Shown here in pieces: positions 32,678 to 41,717 of a stretch of DNA of 44,519 bases. The notes under the pieces were generated by a model, which had not been told where the DNA came from, did no database searches, and was given only the letters and a program-made list of their open reading frames with translations. The translations under genes were made by a program, and so were the position numbers. Every line of letters starts with the position of its first letter. The stretch's first letter is position 1. Origin of the DNA: Myxococcota bacterium (GTDB taxonomy: Bacteria; Myxococcota; Kuafuiibacteriia; Kuafuiibacteriales; Kuafuiibacteriaceae); NCBI GenBank assembly GCA_028289325.1, contig JANQQN010000089.1, positions 1-44,519 of the forward strand, in the 5' to 3' direction.

Positions 32678-34837
32678 TCAGCGAGGACAGGGCAGCAAGG
32701 CCTTTTGGCGAAGGAGATCTTGCACTTCGATGCGGCTCTTGATCTGGGAGAGCAACCGGACGGCATCGATGCGCAGGTACTCCTTTTGAGTGTTGATGAC
32801 ATTATCGTCCTCGTCATCGCCGTCGAAGATCGCCACGCCGCTCGAGCGGATCCAGTCGATGAGATCGTCGATTTCCGGAAGCTCGCCCGTGGCTCGCTGA
32901 TAGAACTCTTGGGCCAGCAGCACCACGCCGCAGGTGACAGGGGTCGCCTGACTGGTACCTTGTTGCACCGATTCGCCGTTCGGGCCGTTGATCCCCGACG
33001 ATGTCACCGGGGCTCCGGGCGCGAAGATGTCCGTGTAGCAGAAAGAGTTGGTCGTAGGATGTAGCCGCTGTGAAAACGGCGTGATCCGGTCGGTGTCCGT
33101 CGAAAAGGCGACGGCGCCCGACTGATAGCTGAAGCCCCCTTCGTTGTTATCGTAGACCGCGCCCACGCTGATGCAGTCGCGGATGATGGCCGGAAATGAC
33201 ATGCCTTCTTGGCTATCGTGGCGATAAAAGTCGTTTCCGGCCGCGATGACCACCGCGATGCGCTTCTTCTTGAGGGCGGCGATGGCCCGTGAGACCTCGT
33301 TGTCCCCGAGCAGCTCGTCGGTCTGATAGTTGTCCTGTCCCCCCAGCGACATGCACACCGTGCTGATGTCGTACGTTTGGTGGTTGTCGTGGACCCAGCG
33401 CAGCGCATCGAGAATCGCGGTGAACGACCCGCCGCCGGCGTTGGAGAGCACCTTGATCGGTACCACCCGAGCCTGGGGTGCGATGCCGATGTGGTCCTCG
33501 TTGGCCACGATGATCCCCGCCACGTTCGTCCCGTGTCCGTTGCCGTCCCACGCGTTTTCAGGGTCGCCGTTGTTGTCGGCCGTGTAGTTGCGTTGGGTCG
33601 GGATGCGGCCCAGAAAATCCACGTGGGCGGTGTTGAGTCCGGTGTCGAGGACGGCCACGGTGAGGCTCTCGCCGTTCACGTTGAAGCGGGCCCGGGCCTC
33701 GGCGGCCTTCACCAGCGCGACGACCTCGACGAGCTCGGTGCCCAACCGGAACCGCGGCGTATCCCGCTGGATCGGCGTGTCCACCGTGGAGACGATATCT
33801 TCGACCAACGCGGGGGCTGCGCCGATCGGCGCCGCCTCGAGGGCCAGATCGGCGTCCGGGGTCTCCTCGACCGGCTCGAAGCATTCGTACTCGGCGTCCG
33901 CGGCCAACGGAGACAACCAGCTGACGTGCAGATGATGGTGATGAAACGGGGCGCAGCTCGCCTCCGGGATCTCCTGGTCATTAAAGAAGAACCGGGTCGC
34001 CCCCGACTCCACCAACGCGCGAGCGAGCGTTTGCATCCGCTGCCGGTCGTAGTTCGCGGCGCGATCCGAGGTCTTGGGACACGAAGCTTGCCCCGCCCAG
34101 GTCGGCCCACCGTTGGTCGACATGGGCCGCGCATCGATCGACAGCCCGTGGAGGTGACCGCTGTGGGGCGGCATCAATCCCCCCCACGGATAAGAGAGAT
34201 TGGTCAGCACCAGCGGTTGCGGCCAGCCTTGGCGACGGATCGCGTGGCCGACCTCTTCCAGAAAGCCGGCGAGCTGACGGTGGGCCCACCGCCCCCGAGT
34301 GTTCGGCGCGAACACCAGCCCGCCGCGGATCGCCTTGACCTCGCGAAGGTGCGTGTAGCCGAGATGAACCGTGGCCGATGTGGTGCCCCCGTTGGCGATC
34401 CGGGCCACCACCTGTTCTTCGCCCTTTCGGCGGGGATCGTCGCCCGCGACATGGGACGCGGTGTAGCGGGTCGTGGCCTCGCCGTTGGTGTCAGTGATCA
34501 CGGACACCGGGGAGACGGTTCCGAGCAGTCGCTTATCGCGCCAGCCTTGGCTGCGACCGAACCGCGCCTTGATCGCGTCGAGGCTCCGCCACTCGCCGAG
34601 CGGGTACACCGCGTGTACGTCGAACCGAACCTCGATCCCGACCATCGGCTGACCAGCCGCGTCGACGACGGTCACCGTCCAATCGACCGCATCCGAGCCG
34701 TTGGGGCCGAGATGGGTGACCGCCGACGGGGACCGGCCCGATGGCGCGTGCAGGGCGCTCAACGACGTTTCCAGGTCGGGATACGCTCGGTGGTGATTGG
34801 AGAAGCGGGTTTCAGGGTGGAGCTTGGGGTCTGACAT
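32678..34837 (-). CDS. LAS-type metallopeptidase domain fused to S8 subtilisin-like serine protease
   Basis: 719 aa. No signal peptide is visible at the start (MSDPKLHPETRF). Residues about 45-170 look like an Ig-like (Big-1) domain (WTVTVVDAAGQPMVGIEVRFD, TDTNGEATTRY). Residues about 175-310 carry the LAS metallopeptidase zinc pattern: S-x-H-x-x-G-x-S-x-D in SGHLHGLSID (H228, D235) and H302-L-H304, as in M15/M74 murein or D-Ala-D-Ala peptidases. Residues about 385-700 are a subtilisin with complete triad: Asp398 (VLDTGLN), His435 (GHGTNVAG), Ser629 (GTSQATP). It sits upstream of the 1921-aa gene on the same strand with a 208-bp gap. Confidence 0.87.
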   Translation of the reverse strand: MSDPKLHPETRFSNHHRAYPDLETSLSALHAPSGRSPSAVTHLGPNGSDAVDWTVTVVDAAGQPMVGIEVRFDVHAVYPLGEWRSLDAIKARFGRSQGWRDKRLLGTVSPVSVITDTNGEATTRYTASHVAGDDPRRKGEEQVVARIANGGTTSATVHLGYTHLREVKAIRGGLVFAPNTRGRWAHRQLAGFLEEVGHAIRRQGWPQPLVLTNLSYPWGGLMPPHSGHLHGLSIDARPMSTNGGPTWAGQASCPKTSDRAANYDRQRMQTLARALVESGATRFFFNDQEIPEASCAPFHHHHLHVSWLSPLAADAEYECFEPVEETPDADLALEAAPIGAAPALVEDIVSTVDTPIQRDTPRFRLGTELVEVVALVKAAEARARFNVNGESLTVAVLDTGLNTAHVDFLGRIPTQRNYTADNNGDPENAWDGNGHGTNVAGIIVANEDHIGIAPQARVVPIKVLSNAGGGSFTAILDALRWVHDNHQTYDISTVCMSLGGQDNYQTDELLGDNEVSRAIAALKKKRIAVVIAAGNDFYRHDSQEGMSFPAIIRDCISVGAVYDNNEGGFSYQSGAVAFSTDTDRITPFSQRLHPTTNSFCYTDIFAPGAPVTSSGINGPNGESVQQGTSQATPVTCGVVLLAQEFYQRATGELPEIDDLIDWIRSSGVAIFDGDDEDDNVINTQKEYLRIDAVRLLSQIKSRIEVQDLLRQKALLPCPR

Positions 34838-34903
34838 GAGCCTCGAACCCGGATTTAATCAGGTCGGCCGCGGGGAGCCAAATCCGCCGCGAACGGGGGC
34901 CGG

Positions 34904-36037
34904 TCACGTCTTTTTGGGGCCGGTTGGTCGTCGCTGAGCGGCGAAGTCCAGGATCTTGGCCGCCGCGACGTCGGGATCGTCGGTAATCGCCAACAGCTCG
35001 CCATAGGGCTCGTCCCGGGCAAGCTGCCGAAGGAGCGGATAGACCGGCTTGTCCACCGTCCAGTAGCGCTCACCTAGGAACACCATGGGGCTGGCGACGC
35101 CGGTGGTCATGTAGTGATTCTGGCAGGCATCCTGGAAAATCTCTTGAATGGTGCCCGCGCTACCGGGAGAGAAGATGACGCCACAGTCGGCGATCGTCAG
35201 CAGTCCGTCTTCTCGGACGCTGTTGGCGAAGTACTTGGCGATGTCGGACGCGAACGGGTTCGGCGGCTCGTGGCCGTAGTGCCAGGTCGGAATCCCGACG
35301 CTGATCGGCCCGTTCGCGGCGGGCGGGTAACGTTCGCGCACGCGCATCCCCGCCGCCAGCCATTCCCGATCCGTGTATTTTGGCGCCGACGAGAGCTGCT
35401 CCACCGCGGCGATCAGCGCTTCATCGGGCCGCGAAGCGAGATAGGCGCCGAGATGGGTCGCCTCCATGGCGCCGGGACCGCCTCCCGTCGCCAACAACAG
35501 ACCTTCGCGGGCCAGTCGTCGCCCGAGCTGGGCGACGGTCCGATAGGCGCGGTCCCCTCGAGCGAGGGCGTGGCCGCCCATGATCGCGACCACCCGCCGC
35601 CCGGCGATCCGCTCCTCGAGGGCATCGGTGATCGCGTGATCGTGCAGCCGCCGGGCGAGGGTTTCGAGGATCGACGGCGGCTGGCTGCGGCCTGTCTGCT
35701 GCCAATGGTCGTAGACCCGAGCGTCCAACGTTCGAGCGTAAGATTCGGGGCGCTGGGGTTCGAACCCGTCGTACAGCTCATCGACGGTGTACAGCCGAGC
35801 CCGATAGGGGTGATAGGGCAGACCAGGCAGGCGGGGGAAGACCAGCGCCCCCCGGTCGAGGGCCGCGTGTTTGACGGCGGGGGCCAGCTCGCACCCGAGG
35901 AACACCGTCCCGTCGAGACTCGCCCGCAAGAGGATGTCGGTTCTGGGGGTCAGGTCGAGCCCCTGGCAGACCGCGCCCGCGAGCGCGTCGTTGGCCGCCA
36001 GTCGGTCGAAGGTCTCGAGATCTTCGATTTCGATCAC
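34904..36037 (-). CDS. LOG-family-like Rossmann nucleotide-binding protein
   Basis: 377 aa from a GTG start. The core (about 145-345) has VVAIMGGHALARGD, ATGGGPGAMEATHLGAYL and P-G-S-A-G-T-I-Q-E-I-F, equivalent to the GGGxGxM and PGGxGTxxE motifs of lysine-decarboxylase-like (LOG) proteins, although the second Gly of PGG is Ser here. LOG proteins release free bases from nucleoside monophosphates. The N-terminal extension of about 140 residues makes it longer than plant-type LOGs and may modify function. It is followed 66 bp later by the protease fusion gene on the same strand. Confidence 0.82.
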   Translation of the reverse strand: MIEIEDLETFDRLAANDALAGAVCQGLDLTPRTDILLRASLDGTVFLGCELAPAVKHAALDRGALVFPRLPGLPYHPYRARLYTVDELYDGFEPQRPESYARTLDARVYDHWQQTGRSQPPSILETLARRLHDHAITDALEERIAGRRVVAIMGGHALARGDRAYRTVAQLGRRLAREGLLLATGGGPGAMEATHLGAYLASRPDEALIAAVEQLSSAPKYTDREWLAAGMRVRERYPPAANGPISVGIPTWHYGHEPPNPFASDIAKYFANSVREDGLLTIADCGVIFSPGSAGTIQEIFQDACQNHYMTTGVASPMVFLGERYWTVDKPVYPLLRQLARDEPYGELLAITDDPDVAAAKILDFAAQRRPTGPKKT

Positions 36038-36112
36038 CGGGGCACGACTATCGCGAAGCCACCGACAGAAGAAGGGCGGGGCGATCCGGATCGCCCGCGG
36101 GGCGCGGCGTCG

Positions 36113-37426
36113 TCAGGCGAGGAGGTCGCCGGTGACCTGACCACCGGCGCAGGGCCAAATCTTGTGAAGGTCGGGATTGCTTCCTTTGTACTGACCCAGG
36201 CCCAGGCCTTCCACCACCGCCTCCAGGACCTGGAGATTGTTCCCGCCGCGGGTCACCGTGCCTTGCTTGAAGCTCGGCATCCGAGTGGCGATCATGTTCG
36301 GCCCATCGCCGCCGGAGTGGTCGCGACCGTCGCCCATGTCTGTCACCTGCACCACCACCGTATTGTCGATGAGCTTGCTCCCGGGGACCGCGGGATCGTC
36401 TTCGGCCATCAGGCGGTTCACCAGATACGCGATGCACCGACTCATATAGTTGGTCATCTCGGCGTTGGCTTCGGCGGGCGCGGAGTGACAGGACCCGTGG
36501 TGGTCGCCTCGATAGGCGGTGTCGTGGGCGTACCACACGCCTTGGTGCCACCCGAGCTGAAGCGTCGCCACGTTCGTCAACCCGCATTTCATCGCGGCGA
36601 CGATCACGTCGGACTGGAGGTCGGACTGATGCGCGAACACGCCGACGTCACCGCCGGGGATGGGCCCGGTGGTTGGATAACCGTTGGCATTCCAGGGCGG
36701 AGAGGTGCACTCCTCGGCGGGGGTGAACGAGACGGCGTCGACAAGGCGCTGCTCGACCTCCTGCAGGGCGGTCTCGTGCTTTTCCAGGGTCGCGCGCTCG
36801 AAGGCGCCGAGACGGTTCTTCAGCTGGGCCAGCGCGGCCCGGTTGACGTCCATGACGCTCTGCTTACGGGCGAGGAAGCCGGACGAGTCGCCGACGGGAG
36901 GTCGGCTCCCGAATAGCTGCTCGTAAGCGGCGGCGGGGCTGTTCTGAAACGGCACCCGGTCGCCGGATTTTCGGGAGATCGTATCTTGCGTGTTGGTCTG
37001 GACCCCAAGGGTGATCGCCCCGTACGGGGTGTTGGCGCTCAAGACGCTGGCGATCTGCTGATCGATGGTGTCTCCGGTCCAGTCTTGTCCCCACCGCAGC
37101 TCACCCATGCTCTTGCGGGGGTTGCCGTGGCCGCTGGCCACGACCTCGACCTCCCGGAAGTTGCACACCGACTGCAGCCCTTCGTAGGCCGCGGTCGCCG
37201 CGTTGAGCGTTGTTCCGTTGGGCAGCCACATGCCGTTCGGCGCCCCGTTCGACGCGTAAACGAAGACGACGCGTTTAGTCGCGCTTTGCGCGTGGGCGGA
37301 CCGGGTGGCGAGCAGACCGGCGACGAGGGGAGAGGCGCGATACAGCGCGCCGGTGACCCCCGCCTGGGCGGCCAGGCGAAGGAAGTCGCGGCGGTTCCGA
37401 TGAACGATGGCGTTCGTGTCTTTCAT
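36113..37426 (-). CDS. DUF1552 domain-containing Tat-exported protein
   Basis: 437 aa. The twin-arginine signal R-R-D-F-L-R-L-A and hydrophobic segment (VTGALYRASPLVAGLLATRSAHA) are followed by the DUF1552 domain, with VVFVYASNGAPNGMWLP, STVLSANTPYGAITLG-like strand, DTISRKSGDRVPFQNSP and a C-terminal VVQVTDMGDGRDHSGGDGPNMI. The fold is sulfatase/DUF1501-like. It forms a classic pair with the DUF1592 gene 26 bp upstream; such pairs are multiplied in myxobacteria and planctomycetes and linked by context to secreted cytochromes and polymer breakdown. Activity is unproven. Confidence 0.9.
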   Translation of the reverse strand: MKDTNAIVHRNRRDFLRLAAQAGVTGALYRASPLVAGLLATRSAHAQSATKRVVFVYASNGAPNGMWLPNGTTLNAATAAYEGLQSVCNFREVEVVASGHGNPRKSMGELRWGQDWTGDTIDQQIASVLSANTPYGAITLGVQTNTQDTISRKSGDRVPFQNSPAAAYEQLFGSRPPVGDSSGFLARKQSVMDVNRAALAQLKNRLGAFERATLEKHETALQEVEQRLVDAVSFTPAEECTSPPWNANGYPTTGPIPGGDVGVFAHQSDLQSDVIVAAMKCGLTNVATLQLGWHQGVWYAHDTAYRGDHHGSCHSAPAEANAEMTNYMSRCIAYLVNRLMAEDDPAVPGSKLIDNTVVVQVTDMGDGRDHSGGDGPNMIATRMPSFKQGTVTRGGNNLQVLEAVVEGLGLGQYKGSNPDLHKIWPCAGGQVTGDLLA

Positions 37427-37452
37427 GGTGTTCGATTCCCGTCCGTTGTCGA

Positions 37453-40041
37453 TCAGCGCCGAAGGCGCAGCAGGCTCTCCGTCGCGAGCTCGATGAACAT
37501 GTCGCGGGGACTCTGGTTTCGTTCCAGCGCGGCCATCATTCGGGACGCGGAACAGTTGTAGGCGTCGCGCTGCTCATCGGTAAGGGTCTCGCGGTTGGCG
37601 AGATCCACGTCGCGGTCGTAAAACGCGAGGCCGGTCAAGAACCTGAAGCTGCGCCGTACCAAACACGTCTTGACGGCGGTGGTGGACGCGATCTTGTTCG
37701 ATAGGTCCTTGGCGCCAGCGAAGGTGATCGTCGCTTCATCGCTCGTCGAGTCGACACCGTAAAGAGTGCCCGATAGCGAAACGGTCTTTTGGGTGCCGCC
37801 GATCGTTTCGATGACCGAGTCCGCACCCGCCGACGGGCGCAGGCGTCCAACGTTGTCGAAGTCTTCCATGCCGAACATGGGGTTGATGATCTGCTCGTGG
37901 CATCCGGCGCACGCATCGATCTCGTCGGTGTACAGGTAATAGAAGTCTCGGCTACTCAGCGCGCCTTCCTGCTGTTCCCGCTCCTCGACTCGCATCTGGG
38001 CCGCCGCGCGCTGCGCGTCGATGTTGTCGCCAGCGATCGGAGAATTCGGCGGATCGATGTAGTGGCACAGCGCGTTCTGTCGAGTGTGGACCGCGCGAAG
38101 GATCGGTGCCGTCCGCTCGACGTGGGCGTGGCCGGCCATGAACGCTCCGCTCGCGATGGGGCCGCCGCGGCCGGGGACCTCGGTCTGGACGAAGGCATCA
38201 CCGAAGTTGCCGGCGACTCCATAGAAGTCGGCGAGGGCTCGGTTCAGGAACGTGTAGTCCCCGCCAAAGAACTCGCTGAACGGGACGGCGTCGTCGTAGA
38301 ACACGTGAAAGAAGTGCTCCTGGACCTCCCGCACCATCGATTCCTTGACCTCGGGGGTGAAGTCCGGGACCTCCGGTCGCGACGCGCTCTTGACCTTGTC
38401 GAGCTCGAACCACTGACTCACGAACTCACCGATGTGTTGGCGGCCGCGTGGACTATCGATGAGGCGGGTGACCTGGGCCCGAAGCTGGGCTTCGGTGGTG
38501 AGCTGATCCGCCTGGGCGGCGGCGAGCAGCGCCGCATCGGGCGTGGAGCCGGTGAGCATGAAGCTGAGCGTCGACGCCAGCTCGTACGGCGTGAGGACGA
38601 ACGCGCTGGCGTCGACGCCGGCCAAGGGGTTCTCGGTCGGTGCGGGGTCGGAAGGCGGCGGCGGGGTGGCCGACGGCACGACCAGGCTCACCCGGGCCAG
38701 ATAAAGATTGGCGTCTTGGCCGGCGCCGAAGGGCGGCGTGCCGGCGTCGTTATTGAACTCCAGCCGCACCGAAGGGGTACCGGTCTGCCCGGTGACTTCG
38801 AAGCGATACGTCTTCATGACCGGGTCATCGACGGTCTGGACGCCAATCTGGGTTCCGCCGACCCGGACGGTGAGTTCAGGCCAGATGTCTCCGTAGTTGG
38901 TGCCCCGGGCTTCGACCTCGATGACCACGGAGGCCGTGAACGGGGTGGAGAACGTCACCTCGACGGCGCCGTTTTCGGCGAAGAACCACGCGTCGCCGTC
39001 GAGCCGCCCGCTTCCGGGCGGGAAGCTGGCCGCAAAGATCGTCTCCACGGGGTCGCCGGCGGGAGGACCGCTGTCGCTGGTGTTGGTGTAGTAGCCGCGG
39101 TCGATCGCGGTCTGCAGGTCGACCCCCGTCTCGATGCGGTAGAGGAACAGGGGCGAGGTGAGCGCGGCCTCGAGCGCGAGCTGCATCCCGCTGTCCGGAT
39201 AGCTCTGGAAAAGGGCGAGATAGAGCTGCCGCTGCTCGTCGGGGACCGGACCGCGGAACGCTCGCGGGAGGAACTCGTCGACGAACCGTTGTCCGCACGC
39301 GGCGGCGTCGGTACACGCGAACGGCCGTTGATTGGCGGCGGCCCAGGTCGCGATCGCCTCTGCGTTGTTCTTGTAGGACTCGAGGGTGGTGCCGTTGAGG
39401 CCACGCCCTCGCATGTTGAGAAAACCACCCAAGGTCGTGTCGCTGTTGGCGAGGCTAGCGCCGAACTCCGTGTCGACGCCGAGCAGGTCTTCGAGGGAAC
39501 GCTGGTACTCGAGGCTGGTCAGGAGCTTGAGCTCCCGAATGCCGTAGACGAGATCATTCGGCTGCGAGCATTCCAGGGTCGCCACGGTCCGTTCACGCGA
39601 CCGAATGTACGCCGCCGTCGAATCCGCGCACGTCCCTTGGCAGGTCGAAGGCGACTGCTTGGGCATCGTGTCGTTGATGTACGCGGCGAGGCCGTCGCCG
39701 TGCTGCGCGATGGTCGACGCGGCGTCGAGTCGGAAGTCGCCGTTGTTGTTGCCGGTGCTGATGCCGCCGTCGCCGACGAAGACGCCGTGGCAGGTCGAGC
39801 ACTGCGCGGTCCAGTGCTCCAGACCCGTCAGCACCTCGGGGTCCGTGGGGGCCGGATTCGTAGGGTCCGGATTGGTGGGGTCCGCGTTCGTCGGATCCTC
39901 GTTGGCCGACGGGTCGGGCTCAATGATCGCGCCGACGCACCCTGCGGTGAGGAAGGCACAGGCGGCGATCGACCACAGGGCTCGGGTTCGGGTTTGGCCT
40001 AATACCCCCCGGACAGGGGGCGTATGTGGCATAGGCGGCAT
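37453..40041 (-). CDS. DUF1592/DUF1588-type cytochrome lipoprotein with carbohydrate-binding insert
   Basis: 862 aa. The lipobox is T-A-G-C after a hydrophobic helix, followed by a low-complexity linker of DPTN/DPTNP repeats. Two heme-binding motifs are seen: CSTCH (near residue 85) and CAGCH (near 710). The DUF1587-type region (REL..LTSLEYQRSLEDLLGVD) and DUF1592/1588 segments (FVSQWFELDKV, FYGVAGNFG, HARQNALCHYIDPP-like) are in order. Between them, around 335-455, lies a xylan-binding-like beta-sandwich (DGDAWFFAENGAVEVTF, EARGTNYGDIWPELTV). This suggests a polysaccharide-linked electron-transfer protein. It forms an operon with the DUF1552 gene. Confidence 0.9.
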   Translation of the reverse strand: MPPMPHTPPVRGVLGQTRTRALWSIAACAFLTAGCVGAIIEPDPSANEDPTNADPTNPDPTNPAPTDPEVLTGLEHWTAQCSTCHGVFVGDGGISTGNNNGDFRLDAASTIAQHGDGLAAYINDTMPKQSPSTCQGTCADSTAAYIRSRERTVATLECSQPNDLVYGIRELKLLTSLEYQRSLEDLLGVDTEFGASLANSDTTLGGFLNMRGRGLNGTTLESYKNNAEAIATWAAANQRPFACTDAAACGQRFVDEFLPRAFRGPVPDEQRQLYLALFQSYPDSGMQLALEAALTSPLFLYRIETGVDLQTAIDRGYYTNTSDSGPPAGDPVETIFAASFPPGSGRLDGDAWFFAENGAVEVTFSTPFTASVVIEVEARGTNYGDIWPELTVRVGGTQIGVQTVDDPVMKTYRFEVTGQTGTPSVRLEFNNDAGTPPFGAGQDANLYLARVSLVVPSATPPPPSDPAPTENPLAGVDASAFVLTPYELASTLSFMLTGSTPDAALLAAAQADQLTTEAQLRAQVTRLIDSPRGRQHIGEFVSQWFELDKVKSASRPEVPDFTPEVKESMVREVQEHFFHVFYDDAVPFSEFFGGDYTFLNRALADFYGVAGNFGDAFVQTEVPGRGGPIASGAFMAGHAHVERTAPILRAVHTRQNALCHYIDPPNSPIAGDNIDAQRAAAQMRVEEREQQEGALSSRDFYYLYTDEIDACAGCHEQIINPMFGMEDFDNVGRLRPSAGADSVIETIGGTQKTVSLSGTLYGVDSTSDEATITFAGAKDLSNKIASTTAVKTCLVRRSFRFLTGLAFYDRDVDLANRETLTDEQRDAYNCSASRMMAALERNQSPRDMFIELATESLLRLRR
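39826..39905 (-). repeat. short tandem coding repeat (DPTNP linker)
   Basis: A 12-15-base unit repeats about four times and encodes the Asp-Pro-Thr-Asn-Pro linker behind the lipobox of the DUF1592 protein. Slippage could change linker length between strains. Confidence 0.55.
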
Positions 40042-40210
40042 CGCTCGTATGGAGGCGAGGGCCCCGCGATTCGCGTCACTGAACCTCAGAATAATTGTTG
40101 GCCTTCGTCGGTCCGGGACGGATCCCAGTGCGGGCCAGCGTGGACCGTGGGTCGAGTTGAAGTCGCAAACGGGTTTACCTGGGGCTCCGAGATCGAGCCC
40201 CTCGATGGGC

Positions 40211-41365
40211 TTACGGCTGGGGAAGCGGCCTTGGCACCTTGTGGCTAAGGTCTTGGATGCGTTGGAGCGCGCTCAGCAGGGTGCGTGGCCACGATCGCTT
40301 CCGGTACCGGACGCCGTGGGCAGCGCAAGCGGCCTCAACGTCCGGCGATATCTCGCGCAGACGGTTGGGCGGTAGCCTCGGGAACAGGTGGTGCTCGATC
40401 TGGAGGTCGAGGGCCCCGCACAATACGGACAGCGGCCAAGAGACGTCAAAGTTTTGAGTCGCCTCTACCTGCATGGCGTACCATTCGCCCCGACCCCGGG
40501 CTTTGCTTCCGGCCGGGAAGGTGCGGACCTCATCCCCGACATGCCCGCAGAAGATCGTAGCGGCGGTGTAGACGTTTCGAACCGTGTCCGCCATCCAATT
40601 GCCCAGCAAGACTTTGCCGAAGAGCGGACCGGCGAGGGCAGGGTAGAATATGTAGTTCTTTGCATAGTACGGAATGTACTTACGGAAAGCCTTGCGGTGA
40701 GCCTTGATGACCGTGGCTGGCGAGCGGTCTTTTATGAAGTCAAACTTCTCTGTCCGGCCATTGCCGAAGTAAACATCGATGAGTCCCGTGAAGTGGGCAT
40801 TCATCGTGAAGAGGAAGTTGGGCCAGATGAGCGCGATCGCGAATGGTAGCTGGAAGGAATTGGGCTTGCTGTGGGGGGTGTGCTCGGTGAGCCGGACGTG
40901 GCCAAAGTGAATGTCCGGATCTTTGCCCGCGATATTCGTGTATTGGTGGTGCCGGATGTTGTGCCCGTATCGCCACGACTCTTCGTCGATCGGTGTTTCC
41001 CACCGAAACTCGTCGGCCCGGAAACGTCCGGCCCCCTCGATGCGATCATAAGCCCCGTGCAAGGCAGTATGGCCGATCTCCGTCGCCTCTAACTGCTTGT
41101 GAATCCAAAGCGCGGTGACGCCGGCGAAGAAGGACACGGGCTCCGGGCTCAAGAAGATCAAGCCGCGGCCGGTCACTTCCATGGCCTTGGACACTTTGGC
41201 GACCTTGCGAATGTATTCGAGGTCTTCGGGGCCGACCTTGGCCTCGGTACGATCTCGAATCTCGTCGATGGCCTGTTGAAAAGAGCGCCACCGATCCGAC
41301 TTTGAAGTCTCTTCAATGGCTACGCTGGGCGTTGATTCGGATCGATGCTCAGGATGAGGTGACAC
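40211..41365 (-). CDS. fatty-acid desaturase
   Basis: 384 aa. The three histidine boxes of membrane desaturases are present: G-H-T-A-L-H-G-A-Y (near 95), G-H-N-I-R-H-H-Q-Y-T (near 133), and Q-I-E-H-H-L-F-P (near 325), the last with the Gln of the front-end (acyl-lipid) type. Hydrophobic segments between boxes give four membrane helices. No cytochrome b5 domain is fused. It introduces double bonds into membrane acyl chains and needs a ferredoxin or cytochrome b5 donor from elsewhere. It is divergent from the haloperoxidase gene across a 352-bp spacer with repeat elements. Confidence 0.92.
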   Translation of the reverse strand: MSPHPEHRSESTPSVAIEETSKSDRWRSFQQAIDEIRDRTEAKVGPEDLEYIRKVAKVSKAMEVTGRGLIFLSPEPVSFFAGVTALWIHKQLEATEIGHTALHGAYDRIEGAGRFRADEFRWETPIDEESWRYGHNIRHHQYTNIAGKDPDIHFGHVRLTEHTPHSKPNSFQLPFAIALIWPNFLFTMNAHFTGLIDVYFGNGRTEKFDFIKDRSPATVIKAHRKAFRKYIPYYAKNYIFYPALAGPLFGKVLLGNWMADTVRNVYTAATIFCGHVGDEVRTFPAGSKARGRGEWYAMQVEATQNFDVSWPLSVLCGALDLQIEHHLFPRLPPNRLREISPDVEAACAAHGVRYRKRSWPRTLLSALQRIQDLSHKVPRPLPQP

Positions 41366-41389
41366 TTGTTACGTCCCCTTTCCGGCGCG

Positions 41390-41417
41390 GTACCGTAGTC
41401 CAGTACCGTGTCTACGG
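41390..41417. promoter_or_regulatory. candidate operator upstream of the desaturase gene
   Basis: GTACCGT occurs twice (41390-41396 and 41403-41409, 13-bp period), and CCGTAG at 41393-41398 is mirrored by CTACGG at 41412-41417. The cluster lies 25-52 bp before the desaturase start, where a repressor or activator would act. Confidence 0.4.
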
Positions 41418-41463
41418 CAGCGAGAGCATGTATGACGCGTTGTGTCAACCGTCGATGACGTGA

Positions 41464-41486
41464 CCGCTCACTTTGTTGATGAGCGG
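41464..41486. other. 7-bp inverted repeat (hairpin) in the divergent spacer
   Basis: CCGCTCA (41464-41470) pairs with TGAGCGG (41480-41486) around CTTTGTTGA. It lies about 100 bp before the desaturase gene and may be an operator or leader structure. Confidence 0.35.
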
Positions 41487-41717
41487 GGTCCGCCGAGCCC
41501 GCCGGAAGGCTTCATAAAATCCTCATAAGTCGGATGCTCGACGACGACGGAAGAGGCGGTTCGGCGATGAGGCCGGTGCAGGCGCCGCCGAGCGCAGGGA
41601 TGGGGGGCATCAGAACCATCAGAAGTCGCAGCGAGCCCCAGCCCGGACCCGGCCTCCGACGGTGGTTCCCGGGGCCGTGAGATTGTCGGCCGGCCGGACC
41701 TCGAAGAACGTCGATCC

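Larger units (their letters stand above)
41366..41717. other. 352-bp divergent intergenic region
   Basis: The spacer between the desaturase and haloperoxidase starts holds the GTACCGT/CCGTAG repeat cluster near the desaturase and a hairpin at 41464-41486. I see no convincing full-length gene; a 35-codon minus-strand frame is discussed under rejected items. Promoters for both genes must lie here, but no clear consensus boxes are visible. Confidence 0.6.

Noticed and set aside
33930-33960. Run of four His residues in the protease fusion, suggesting an engineered tag
   Set aside because: It is part of the natural LAS-family HxH zinc site region and lies mid-protein.
33377-34834. 485-codon plus-strand open frame
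   Set aside because: Antisense shadow of the protease fusion gene, which has clear catalytic motifs on the other strand.
35114-36916. 600-codon plus-strand open frame
   Set aside because: It overlaps the LOG-like and DUF1552 genes in antisense and shows no recognisable motif.
37789-40002. 737-codon open frame on the plus strand
   Set aside because: It is the antisense of the DUF1592 gene; the composition is Arg/Val/Gly-rich with no domain signature, as expected for a shadow frame in GC-rich DNA.
41512-41620. 35-codon minus-strand frame with a lipobox-like ALGGAC stretch resembling the start of DUF1592 lipoproteins
   Set aside because: Too short, no ribosome site, and no following domain; it may be a chance match or a very decayed remnant.
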